The position numbers and the translations under genes were made by a program. Below, one piece after another: positions 9,332 to 17,248 of a DNA stretch of 64,000 nucleotides. The notes under the pieces were generated by a model that was not told the origin of the DNA, searched no databases, and saw only the letters and a program-made list of their open reading frames with translations. Source of the DNA: DATKFM01 sp963851215 (GTDB taxonomy: Bacteria > Pseudomonadota > Alphaproteobacteria > Dongiales > Dongiaceae); assembly GCA_963851215.1 (NCBI GenBank), contig CAWKOG010000008.1, forward strand, positions 62,001-126,000, read 5' to 3'. Numbering within the stretch: the stretch's first letter is position 1; each line of letters opens with the position of its first letter.

Positions 9332-9385
9332 GTAGGGGCGACCTCGGCAAGTTCGCTTCGCGATCTGCCTGGCGGTCGCCCCTAC
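9332..9385. repeat. REP-like dispersed palindromic repeat, copy 1
   Basis: GTAGGGGCGACC (9332-9343) and its exact complement GGTCGCCCCTAC (9374-9385) flank CTCGGCAAG and GCGATCTGCCTG segments. The same arms and interior recur at 33498-33620, so this is a dispersed element and not a gene-specific site. Confidence 0.75.
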
Positions 9386-9431
9386 ATTGTTTCTGCGGTG
9401 AATCTTCGATAGCGCGTGCTTGAAAGAATCT

Positions 9432-9464
9432 CCGGAAGGGCGGCTTCGCAAGCCGCCCTTCCGG
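9432..9464. terminator. Perfect 15-bp hairpin downstream of the Liv substrate-binding gene
   Basis: CCGGAAGGGCGGCTT and AAGCCGCCCTTCCGG pair perfectly around CGC. It lies 43 bases past the stop of the minus-strand livK-like gene. Reading the minus strand, a weak pyrimidine tract (GATTCTTTC) follows, so it may end the Liv operon transcript or be another repeat. Confidence 0.5.
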
Positions 9465-9506
9465 GCTTGGTCAAAACTCGTTATCGAGTGCGAGCCGCCG
9501 CAACAA

Positions 9507-10664
9507 TCAGGTTGACGGCTTGCGGTTGCCGATCGGCACGAACTTGCCGTCCTTGACGGCGATGATCGTGACTTCCTTGTCCGGCGCCCGCTTCGGGTTG
9601 GAGAAGTCCGCATTGCCGGTGACGCCGCTGAAGGCGGTGATGGTGAAGATGGCGTCATTGATCGCCTTGGAGCTGAGGTCGGAGGCCTTGTTCATCGCCT
9701 CGACCATCAGATTTACCGAGTCATAGCCGAGACCGGCGAAGGCGTTCTCCGGCGGAATGCCATACTCCGCCTGATAGGCCTCGATGAACTTGGCGACGAC
9801 CGGATTGTCGTTGGTCAGCGCCATGTGGGTGGTGAAGTAGACATCGACGGTGTTGTTGGCGCCGGCATTCTTCACGAGGTCCGCATTGTCGAACGCATCG
9901 CCGCCGATGATGGGAATCTTCACGCCGGCTTCGCGGGCCTGTCGCACGAAGGTCGCGTCGTCGCCGGGATTCATCGCCGCATAGATGAAGTCCGGCGCCG
10001 GATCCGTGCCGCGGATCTTGGTGATATGGCTCGAATAGTCGGTGTCGCCGGTGTGGTAGCTGCTCTCCTCGATGATCTTGCCGCCGGCTTTCTGGAAGCG
10101 TTCGGTGAAGAAGTCGGCGATCGCGTTGGTGTAGTCGGTGTCGCTGTCCCGCAGCAGGAACGCGCTCTTTGCGCCCAGATCCTTGAGAGCGAACTCGGCT
10201 GCGACATAGGCCTGATAATCGTCGCCGAACGGCATCATATGGGCGAACTCGCCGATCTGCTCGGGCAGGTTGGGCACCGTGCCGCCGGTGTCCAGATAAG
10301 GAATGCCGGCATCCTGCGCGATCGGCGCGCTGGCGAGATAGAAGCCGGAATCGCAGACGCCGATGATCGCCGTCACCTTGTCCTCATGGACCAGGCGCTG
10401 CGCGGCGTTGGCGATATCGGCCAGCGTGCTCTTGCCGTCATACTGGATCAGCTCGATCTGCTGTCCCTTCACGCCGCCGGCCGCGTTGACCTGCTTGATC
10501 GCGAGCTGGGCGCCCTTGAGGGCGGGATCTTCGATCGTGGCATAGCCGCCGGTCAGGCTGTAGATCGAGCCGAGCTTGATCGGATCGGCTGCGCCGGCAA
10601 CCCTCGGCAGCAGCGCTGTGCCGACGACCGCCGTACTTGCAACCAGGAACATTCGCCGTTTCAT
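9507..10664 (-). CDS. Branched-chain amino-acid-type ABC transporter substrate-binding protein
   Basis: Periplasmic type I binding protein of 385 residues (LivK/Peripla_BP_6 family) that captures the ligand for the permease-ATPase genes upstream. It has a signal sequence (MKRRMFLVAST...GAADPIKLG) with cleavage near AGA-AD. Then follow the family start IKLGSIYSLTGGYATIEDPALKGAQLA, GVCDSGFYLASAPIA and a C-terminal TITAFSGVTGNADFS. ATG at 10664 has a strong Shine-Dalgarno GAGGAG at the right spacing. It is the last gene of a livGF-livH-livM-livK-type order. Amide, polyamine or methylated amino-acid ligands are all possible in this family. Confidence 0.88.
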   Translation of the reverse strand: MKRRMFLVASTAVVGTALLPRVAGAADPIKLGSIYSLTGGYATIEDPALKGAQLAIKQVNAAGGVKGQQIELIQYDGKSTLADIANAAQRLVHEDKVTAIIGVCDSGFYLASAPIAQDAGIPYLDTGGTVPNLPEQIGEFAHMMPFGDDYQAYVAAEFALKDLGAKSAFLLRDSDTDYTNAIADFFTERFQKAGGKIIEESSYHTGDTDYSSHITKIRGTDPAPDFIYAAMNPGDDATFVRQAREAGVKIPIIGGDAFDNADLVKNAGANNTVDVYFTTHMALTNDNPVVAKFIEAYQAEYGIPPENAFAGLGYDSVNLMVEAMNKASDLSSKAINDAIFTITAFSGVTGNADFSNPKRAPDKEVTIIAVKDGKFVPIGNRKPST

Positions 10665-10701
10665 TGTTTGCCTCCTCGTTGTCTCCCCGGTGGTCTTGCA
10701 T

Positions 10702-11763
10702 CTAACCGCCGGCCCCGGCGCCACCTGGCACGGAGCCGTCCCCTTTCCCCGCTCGCGGCCGGCCGAACAGGGCCCGCCACGAGAACTCTTTTGCGCCGGC
10801 GAGGCCCGCGGGCCTGACCAGCATGACGGCGATCAGGATCAACGCCGTAACGATCTGCGTCAATCCGTTAAGAGCCGGAATCTCGAAACCCAGGACATTG
10901 CCCCCGCGCTCGAACGGGATGATGAGCTGCGGCAGGATGGTCATGATGATCGCGCCCAGGATGCTGCCCGTGATGCTGCCCATGCCCCCCAGGATCATCA
11001 TGGCAACGCCGAGAAACACCGCGCTGAAGGAGAACTGACCGGGCGTCAGGATGCGCAGAAGATGACCCAGCAGCCCGCCGGCAATGCCGGCGAAGAAGGC
11101 TGCGACAGTGAAGCCGATCAGGCGCGTGCGCGCCACATGGACGCCGGACATCTGCGCCGCCACATAGTCGTCGCGGACGGCGCGAAGGGCACGGCCGTAG
11201 CGCGAATGCACGAGGCGATAGACGACATATATGGTCAGAACGACAAATCCCGCGATCCACCACAGGTTCGTCAGCGCGGGAATGCCGGAAAGCCCGAGTG
11301 CGCCCCGGGTGTAGTCGCGCAGATTGACGATGGCGACCTGGACGATGACCGTCAGGCCCAGCGTCGCCACCGCGAGATAGTGCCCGCGCAGCCGAAGCAC
11401 CGGCCAGCCCACGAGGACCGCCACGAACGCCGCCGCCAGTCCGCCGATCAGCAGCGACGGCAAGTACGGCATCTGCAACTGCAGCAGCCAATCCGCGTGT
11501 CCGGGAAGGCGCGATGCTTTCATCGCCACCGGATAGGTCAGAATGGCGGCGGTATAGCCGCCGATCGCCATGAAGGCCGGGTGGCCGAGCGAAAACATGC
11601 CGCCGAACCCGGCAGCGAAATTCAGGCTGACCGTGGCGATGATATTGATGCCCAGCAATCCGAGAATCTGCAGATAGAACGGGTTGAGCTGCATCTGCGC
11701 CAGCCACACGGCGAGCGCGAAGAGAACCAGCATGCCAACAGTCGCCGACGTCGACCGGGTCAT
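10702..11763 (-). CDS. livM: Branched-chain amino-acid-type ABC transporter permease (LivM)
   Basis: Inner-membrane permease of 353 residues with eight to ten hydrophobic helices, starting MLVLFALAVWLAQMQ. The LivM hallmark GFGGMFSLGHPAFMAIGGY is present, as is the cytoplasmic EAA-like loop RLIGFTVAAFFAGIAGGL. It forms a heterodimeric channel with LivH. The start ATG lies four bases after the livH stop, indicating a tight operon. A Gly/Pro-rich tail follows the last helix. Confidence 0.92.
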   Translation of the reverse strand: MTRSTSATVGMLVLFALAVWLAQMQLNPFYLQILGLLGINIIATVSLNFAAGFGGMFSLGHPAFMAIGGYTAAILTYPVAMKASRLPGHADWLLQLQMPYLPSLLIGGLAAAFVAVLVGWPVLRLRGHYLAVATLGLTVIVQVAIVNLRDYTRGALGLSGIPALTNLWWIAGFVVLTIYVVYRLVHSRYGRALRAVRDDYVAAQMSGVHVARTRLIGFTVAAFFAGIAGGLLGHLLRILTPGQFSFSAVFLGVAMMILGGMGSITGSILGAIIMTILPQLIIPFERGGNVLGFEIPALNGLTQIVTALILIAVMLVRPAGLAGAKEFSWRALFGRPRAGKGDGSVPGGAGAGG

Positions 11764-11767
11764 GGGG

Positions 11768-12664
11768 TCATACCTTCACCGACTCGGGTCTGCCGAAAAG
11801 CCCGCTGGGCCGCACCAGCAGCACCAGGATCAACACCAGGAACACGTAGGCATCGCGGTACTGGGCCCAGGCGTCCGGCAGATAGCCGACCAGGAATGTC
11901 TCCAGCAGACCGAGGATCAGGCCGCCGACCACGGCGCCGGGAAAGGAGCCGATGCCGCCGATGACAGCGGCGACGAAGCCCTTGAGGCCCGGCAGGAAGC
12001 CCGCGAGGGGCGTCAGATGCCCGTACTTGTAGCCGATGAGGACGCCGGCGACGCCCGCCAGCGCCGATCCGATGAGGAAGCAGATCATCACCATGAACGG
12101 CACATGCACGCCCATCATGCGTGCGGCGCTCATGTCCTGCGCCAGCGCCCGCAGCGCCCTGCCGTGACGGGTGCGCTTCAGGAACAGGTGCGTTGCCAGC
12201 ATCGAGCCAAGAGCCAGCAGAACGATCGCAATATCCACATTGCGCAGCACGATATCGCCGAGCAGGAACGGCTGATCGAGGAAGGGCGCCGGATCCGGCC
12301 GCTTTGGTTGCGGCGAGGTCAGCATGAGCACGACATTCTGCAGCAGCAGCGACACGCCGAGCGAGGCGACGAGCAATGTCACCTCCGGCGATTTCAACAA
12401 CGGCCGGTAGATGGTCCATTGCACGAGCAATCCCACGAACGTCGCGCCGGCAACGCCGGCCAGCAGCACGACCCATGCCGGCGCGCCCAGGGCCGACACC
12501 GGCAGCGCCAGAAACACGCCGGCCATGAGGATTTCGCCATGGGCGAAGTTGATCATGCGCAGAATGCCGTAGACCATGCTCAGCCCGATGGCGACCAGGG
12601 CATAGAGGAATCCCAGCACCAGGCCATTGGCGACATGTTGCAGAAACTCGCTGAGCTCGGACAT
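11768..12664 (-). CDS. livH: Branched-chain amino-acid-type ABC transporter permease (LivH)
   Basis: Inner-membrane permease of 298 residues, partner of LivM. The start FLQHVANGLVLGFLYALVAIGLSMVYGILRMINFAHGEILM is the family signature (glimpsed as FAHGEILMAGVF). The C-terminus ends in VLLVRPSGLFGRPE, normal for LivH. It begins five bases after the stop of the fused ATPase gene and ends four bases before livM, so all are translated from one message. Confidence 0.92.
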   Translation of the reverse strand: MSELSEFLQHVANGLVLGFLYALVAIGLSMVYGILRMINFAHGEILMAGVFLALPVSALGAPAWVVLLAGVAGATFVGLLVQWTIYRPLLKSPEVTLLVASLGVSLLLQNVVLMLTSPQPKRPDPAPFLDQPFLLGDIVLRNVDIAIVLLALGSMLATHLFLKRTRHGRALRALAQDMSAARMMGVHVPFMVMICFLIGSALAGVAGVLIGYKYGHLTPLAGFLPGLKGFVAAVIGGIGSFPGAVVGGLILGLLETFLVGYLPDAWAQYRDAYVFLVLILVLLVRPSGLFGRPESVKV

Positions 12665-12669
12665 CGGCG

Positions 12670-14265
12670 CTATCCGAGATAGGCTTCGATGACGTCGTGC
12701 CGCGCCTTGAGCTCCCTTGCGGAGCCCGAGAGCGTGACATCGCCGGTTTCCAGGACATAGCCAAAATCCGCCACCTCCAGCGCCATCGCGGCGTTCTGTT
12801 CCACCAGCATGATGGAGCAGCCGAGCTTGCGGATTTCGGCGATGGTCTCGAAGATCAGTTCCACCAGATTGGGCGCCAGGCCGAGCGACGGTTCGTCCAG
12901 CAGCAACAGCTTCGGGGCGGCCATCAGCGCGCGCCCGATCGCGACCATCTGCTGCTCGCCGCCGGACAGCGTGCCCGCCGATTGCCGGCGCCGCCCGGCA
13001 ATGCGCGGGAAAAGCGAATAGACGCGCTCAAGGCCGCTATCGATGGTGCCGCGATCTCTGATGTTGTAGGCGCCCAGCAGGAGGTTCTCCTGCACCGTCA
13101 TATCGGGAAAAAGCCGGCGGCCCTCGGGACACAGGACGATGCCGCGCGCCACGCGCTGCTCGCAGGGCAGCCGCGTAACGTCGCTTCCGCCATACAGCAC
13201 CTGACCCTGATGCGGCGCCACAATGCCGCTCACCGTCGACAGCACGGTGGTCTTGCCGGCGCCGTTGGCGCCGATAATCGTGGTGATGCCGCCGGCCGCG
13301 ACCTTGAGCGAGACGCCCCGCAAGGCGGACACGGCGCCATATCGCACGCCGATGTCCTTGATCTCCAGCACGGGCGCCAGCTCTGCGGCGCCGCTTGCCG
13401 TCTCGGCGGCCGCTTTCGTGGCGGCGCTGAGTTCGCCGGTGCCCAGATAGGCAATGACGACGTCGCGGTTCTCGCGGACCTCTTCCGGCGTGCCTTCCGC
13501 GAGCTGCTTGCCGAAATCGATCACGGTGATGCGCGGACATAGATCGGTGACGAACTGCATGTCATGCTCGACCAGGAGCAGACCGAAGCCGTGCTCCGCA
13601 TGCAGCGTCCGGATCAATTCCATGAGCTGATGGCTCTCGGCACCGGTCAGGCCCGCCGCCGGCTCATCAAGCAGCAGCAGCGACGGATTGGCGACGAGGC
13701 TGCGCGCGAGATCGACCCGTTTCTGCACGCCATAGGGCAGGTTGCCGGCCGCGTGCTGCGCGTAGTCGGCGATCTGCAGGGCTTCGAGCGCGGCCATGCT
13801 GCGGGCCCGGACATCCGCTTCGAACCGGCGATGCCCCGGCAGGCCCAGGAGGATCGACGCCGGCGATGGCGGCCGCGCGCCGAGATGCGTGCCCAGCATC
13901 ACATTCTCGATCACGCTCATGGCATGGAACAGGCGCAAGGACTGAAAGGTGCGTGCCACGCCGCGGCTGGCGATCTCATCGGTCCGCAGGCCGACGATGG
14001 TTCGCCCGCCCACGCGCACATCGCCGCTGCGGGGCCGATAGAGGCCGGTGATGACATTGAACGCCGTGGATTTTCCCGAGCCGTTCGGTCCGATCAGCCC
14101 GCGGATCTCGCCGGGATCGACCCGCAGCGAGAAGTTCTCGAGCGCCTTCACGCCGCCGAAATTGATGGACACCCGGTCAAGTTCCAGAGCCGGTTCGCCT
14201 TTCGACGGCGACGGCTCGCCGGGAGCCGCAAGGTCAGGTCTCTCCCGGGCCGGGAGGGCACTCAT
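12670..14265 (-). CDS. Fused LivG-LivF ABC transporter ATP-binding protein
   Basis: Two complete ABC ATPase domains in one chain of 531 residues, replacing the usual separate LivG and LivF. Domain 1 (about residues 25-275) has Walker A GPNGSGKS, the LivG-type signature LPYGVQKRVDLARSL, Walker B LLLLDEPAAGL and EHDM. Domain 2 (about 300-530) has Walker A GANGAGKTT, CPEGRRLFPDMTV, LSGGEQQMVAIGRAL and LLLLDEPSLGLAPN. An Ala-rich linker joins them near TKAAAETASGAAE. I choose ATG 14265, preceded by AGGA, over a TTG 24 bases upstream. It probably forms the whole nucleotide-binding pair for LivH-LivM as a single polypeptide. Confidence 0.92.
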   Translation of the reverse strand: MSALPARERPDLAAPGEPSPSKGEPALELDRVSINFGGVKALENFSLRVDPGEIRGLIGPNGSGKSTAFNVITGLYRPRSGDVRVGGRTIVGLRTDEIASRGVARTFQSLRLFHAMSVIENVMLGTHLGARPPSPASILLGLPGHRRFEADVRARSMAALEALQIADYAQHAAGNLPYGVQKRVDLARSLVANPSLLLLDEPAAGLTGAESHQLMELIRTLHAEHGFGLLLVEHDMQFVTDLCPRITVIDFGKQLAEGTPEEVRENRDVVIAYLGTGELSAATKAAAETASGAAELAPVLEIKDIGVRYGAVSALRGVSLKVAAGGITTIIGANGAGKTTVLSTVSGIVAPHQGQVLYGGSDVTRLPCEQRVARGIVLCPEGRRLFPDMTVQENLLLGAYNIRDRGTIDSGLERVYSLFPRIAGRRRQSAGTLSGGEQQMVAIGRALMAAPKLLLLDEPSLGLAPNLVELIFETIAEIRKLGCSIMLVEQNAAMALEVADFGYVLETGDVTLSGSARELKARHDVIEAYLG

Positions 14266-14346
14266 AGGCGGTTCCTGTGGAGCGGCCAAACAGGCTCTAT
14301 TCGCTGCGCGATCATGCCGGGCGCCTTCATCGACTCCCGAACTTTC

Positions 14347-15021
14347 CTATTCGGCCGCTTGTTTCTGCAGCTTTTGGATCTCGGTCAGGACCTGCTCGGT
14401 CTTGCGCTGACGGCAGTACCCCTTGATCGCCCTGAGCGTGGCGTCATGGCGCTCCTGGGTCTTGGTGGCGCAAGCGTCCTCGATGAGCGTGACAAGGAAA
14501 CCCTCGTCGCAGGCATCGCGCACCGCCAACTCGACGCACTGGTCGGTGAGCAAGCCGATCACCATCAGATACTCGATGCCGAGATTGCGCAGGACGTAGG
14601 AGATGTTCGTCGAAACGAAGACGCTGGACGACATCTTCGGGATGACGATCTCGTTGGGCAGCGGCTTCAACTCGTCGAGGACTTGCGCCTCCCACGAGCC
14701 CTTGGCGAAGAAGATGCCGGAGACCTTGTAGTCGAGGCTGCGGTCGCGGCCATCCAGCGTGTAGCACTCGACGGTCGTGAACAGCACCTCGATGCCCGCG
14801 CCGCGGCAGGCCGCCAGCAGCTTCTGGCCATTGGGGAGCACGGTCTTGCCCAACCGGTTCCAGAAATACTCGTGCTGCGGCTCCGCCTTGATCAACTTTT
14901 CATTGTACTCGCCATTCTGCACATCGATGACGAGCAGCGCGGCGCGGCCCGGCTCGATGGCGCGCTCGCGAAAGGACACATCGCCCTGCAGCGGCAGGGC
15001 ATCGATCTCGCTTCTTTTCAT
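14347..15021 (-). CDS. Isochorismatase-like cysteine hydrolase
   Basis: Cysteine hydrolase of 224 residues (isochorismatase superfamily). The triad is visible as Asp in LLVIDVQNGEY, Lys in IPKMSSSVF and Cys in GLLTDQCVELAVRDACDEGF. Superfamily members hydrolyse amides such as N-carbamoylsarcosine, ureidoacrylate or biuret, as well as isochorismate. It reads in the same direction as the Liv-type transporter 81 bases downstream, so a job in breaking down an imported amide-nitrogen compound is a reasonable inference. The frame is open far upstream, but ATG 15021 (MKRSEIDALPLQGDV) gives the standard length. Confidence 0.82.
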   Translation of the reverse strand: MKRSEIDALPLQGDVSFRERAIEPGRAALLVIDVQNGEYNEKLIKAEPQHEYFWNRLGKTVLPNGQKLLAACRGAGIEVLFTTVECYTLDGRDRSLDYKVSGIFFAKGSWEAQVLDELKPLPNEIVIPKMSSSVFVSTNISYVLRNLGIEYLMVIGLLTDQCVELAVRDACDEGFLVTLIEDACATKTQERHDATLRAIKGYCRQRKTEQVLTEIQKLQKQAAE

Positions 15022-15258
15022 GGCCGGCTCTCCCTGATTTTCCCAAACTGTAGCGCCCGCGCGGGGTGGCGGCAAGAAAGGGCGCCCGGCGGACGGGCCG
15101 CGCTTGGCAGCATTCCAGGTGGCTGAGATCATGCTCCTCCCACGATTGCCGCCGCCCGGCCATTGACCCCACCCCTGGCCCGGCGGATCATCCGGTCGGA
15201 ACGCAATGCCGGCTTCCGCCGGCTGGCCGGGAAAGGGCCGAACATAAGGAGGAACGCC

Positions 15259-16113
15259 ATGTACAGGTCGCTCACGCTTGCTTTCGCGCTGATCGTTGCG
15301 GCTGTGGCGCCGGCCGCCGCCGAAGAGGCCTGGCAGACGCTGCCGAAGTTCCCGCCGATGCCCAAAGCCGACGAGAGCGGCATGGCGCCGGTGAACGATA
15401 TCCAGATGTACTACGCGATCTATGGTGCTTCGAACCCCGGCGATCCCGTGGTCATGCTCCATGGCGGCCTCGGCCATTCAGATGTCTGGGGCTATCAGAT
15501 CCCGGCGCTGACGGCGGCCGGCTACAAGGTCATCGTCGCCGACAGCCGCGGCCATGGCCGCTCCACCCGCTCGGCGCAGCCCTATGGCTATGCCCTGATG
15601 GCGACCGATGTGGCGGCGCTGCTGGATCATCTGAAGGTCCCGAAGGCCGCGATCGTCGGCTGGAGCGACGGCGGCATCATCGGCATCGACATGGCCATGA
15701 ACCAGGCGGACAAGGTGTCGAAGGTGTTCGCCTTCGGCGCCAACACCAACGTGGCCGGCCTGCGCGACGACATCGCCAACAGCGTGGTGTTCAACCAGTA
15801 TATAGAAGTGGCCGGTGGCGAGTATGCGCGCCTGTCGCCGACGCCGACCGAGTACGAGGCGTTCGTGGCGCAGATCAGCGAGATGTGGGCGACCCAGCCG
15901 GACTACAAGGCCGAGCAGCTCGCCACCATCAAAGTGCCGGTCACCATCGCCGACGGCGAGCATGACGAGGCGATCCGCCAGGAGCACAACAAGGAGATGG
16001 CCGACCTGATTCCCGGCGCGAAGCTCAACATCCTCCCTGATGTCAGCCACTTTGCCATGCTGCAGAAGCCGGAGGAGTTCAACGCGGCGGTGCTGGCGTT
16101 CTTGAAGGAATAG
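15259..16113 (+). CDS. Secreted alpha/beta hydrolase
   Basis: Alpha/beta-fold hydrolase of 284 residues with a Sec signal peptide (MYRSLTLAFALIVAAVAPAAA). The oxyanion motif MLHGGLGHSDVW is followed by DSRGHGRS, the nucleophile elbow GWSDGG, the acid in ADGEHDEAI and the catalytic His in LPDVSHFAML. It should act in the periplasm or outside on esters or lactones. The strong Shine-Dalgarno AAGGAGGA sets ATG 15259. It stands alone between oppositely oriented genes. Confidence 0.85.
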   Translation: MYRSLTLAFALIVAAVAPAAAEEAWQTLPKFPPMPKADESGMAPVNDIQMYYAIYGASNPGDPVVMLHGGLGHSDVWGYQIPALTAAGYKVIVADSRGHGRSTRSAQPYGYALMATDVAALLDHLKVPKAAIVGWSDGGIIGIDMAMNQADKVSKVFAFGANTNVAGLRDDIANSVVFNQYIEVAGGEYARLSPTPTEYEAFVAQISEMWATQPDYKAEQLATIKVPVTIADGEHDEAIRQEHNKEMADLIPGAKLNILPDVSHFAMLQKPEEFNAAVLAFLKE

Positions 16114-16175
16114 GTGCGGCGCGCCGGCCGGGTCGTACGGACCTTACTTAGAGGTTCCGCCCGCCGGTAATCCGC

Positions 16176-17183
16176 TTATGCCAGGCATCCCTGGCTCCGG
16201 AGGGCGGCTGCCATCTCGTCCAAATGGCTGCGTCGTGGCTTCATGCCTTCGCGGGTGATGCGCGTGACCATGTTGACCGCCGCCCGGTTGATCGGACAAG
16301 GATAGTTGCCGGCCAGCCGCACGACGTGACCATTGTAGGCGTCGATCTCGGTTTCGCCGCGGCCGATGTCCGCCGCCATCGAGCAATAGGTGCCGCGGAG
16401 CGACGGGCGGAAGAAAATCGACATCAGCTCAGGCAAGCCACGAGTCTGCAGGATGCGCGCGACCGTGTCCGGATGGAAGGGGCCGATCTTCGCCATCGCC
16501 AGGCCGGCATGCCGCAAGACGGCGTAGTTCTCCTGCAGCAGGCCGAAGAAAAGCTGCTTGGCCAGCGTATCGGTCATGAGTTCGGCGTTATCGACACCCG
16601 CCGCGGCCGCGATCGGGGCGATGGCAGCGCTGTACATCAGCTTGGCGGCCTTGAACGGCCGCACATCCTCAACCAGCTCGACCTTGAACAGACCGGCCCG
16701 GTTCAACGCCTCGGCCAGGTTTGCCAATTCGCCTCGCTCGTCGTCGTTTGCCGGGCGCCGGGCGCCGATATGCAGGCTGCCGGAACGCGTGATGCGCGCG
16801 GCGGGCAGCTCGCGCGAGCATTCGGAGACGAACGATGCAATGCCTTCGCCGGCAAAGTCGCGGGCATCGAGGACGGTGTCATAGCCGTTCTGTACGGGCA
16901 CCAGGCGGCGGGTAGTCTTCAGGCGCGCAAGGAAGGCAAGATTGTCATATGTCTTGGTGCACAGCAGGATGACGGCGTCGGCGGGTGGCTGCCAATCCGC
17001 AAAGGCGACGAAGGGTACCTTCATCGGCTTTTGGCCGGCGACGACGAGTCCGTCGGCCCGGCCGGCGGCGATCTTGTCGGGTCGGCGTTCGACCAGCGTC
17101 ACGTCCCAACCGGCGCGGGCCAACGACCAGGCCAGAACAACGCCTATACCGCCGGCACCGACAACGTGAACCTTACTTTTCAT
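16176..17183 (-). CDS. Ketopantoate reductase family protein (ApbA/PanE-like)
   Basis: NADPH-dependent 2-hydroxyacid dehydrogenase-like enzyme of 335 residues. The Rossmann motif VHVVGAGGIGVVLAWSLARAG opens the protein, KTYDN carries the family Lys region, and PVQNGYD matches the QNG motif of ketopantoate reductases. The C-terminal helical domain includes KLMYSAAIAPIAAAAG and a SMAADIGRGETEIDAYNG segment, matching the S/D-x-x-x-G-x-x-T/S-E-I-D-x-x-N-G signature of PanE. The neighbours give no pantothenate context, so a paralogue acting on another 2-keto acid is possible. Confidence 0.83.
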   Translation of the reverse strand: MKSKVHVVGAGGIGVVLAWSLARAGWDVTLVERRPDKIAAGRADGLVVAGQKPMKVPFVAFADWQPPADAVILLCTKTYDNLAFLARLKTTRRLVPVQNGYDTVLDARDFAGEGIASFVSECSRELPAARITRSGSLHIGARRPANDDERGELANLAEALNRAGLFKVELVEDVRPFKAAKLMYSAAIAPIAAAAGVDNAELMTDTLAKQLFFGLLQENYAVLRHAGLAMAKIGPFHPDTVARILQTRGLPELMSIFFRPSLRGTYCSMAADIGRGETEIDAYNGHVVRLAGNYPCPINRAAVNMVTRITREGMKPRRSHLDEMAAALRSQGCLA

Positions 17184-17248
17184 GACCCGCCGAGGTCTCC
17201 AGTTCGTCGTTGATGGATACTAATGGGCTTTCGCTGATCCGACGCCAA

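Larger units (their letters stand above)
8905..9506. other. 602-bp intergenic region with two palindromic elements
   Basis: No convincing gene. It contains a dispersed palindromic repeat (9332-9385), a perfect 15-bp hairpin (9432-9464) and, just before the first, a purine-rich stretch with repeated ACAGAG-like units (about 9291-9325). Short open frames across it have no recognisable product and no ribosome-binding site. Confidence 0.7.

Noticed and set aside
9110..9335. Small plus-strand open frames
   Set aside because: They lie over intergenic repeats, overlap each other in different frames and lack recognisable sequence or a ribosome-binding site.
16176..17183. Assignment as the true panE of pantothenate synthesis
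   Set aside because: The motifs fit the family, but paralogues are common and no pantothenate gene is linked, so no symbol was given.
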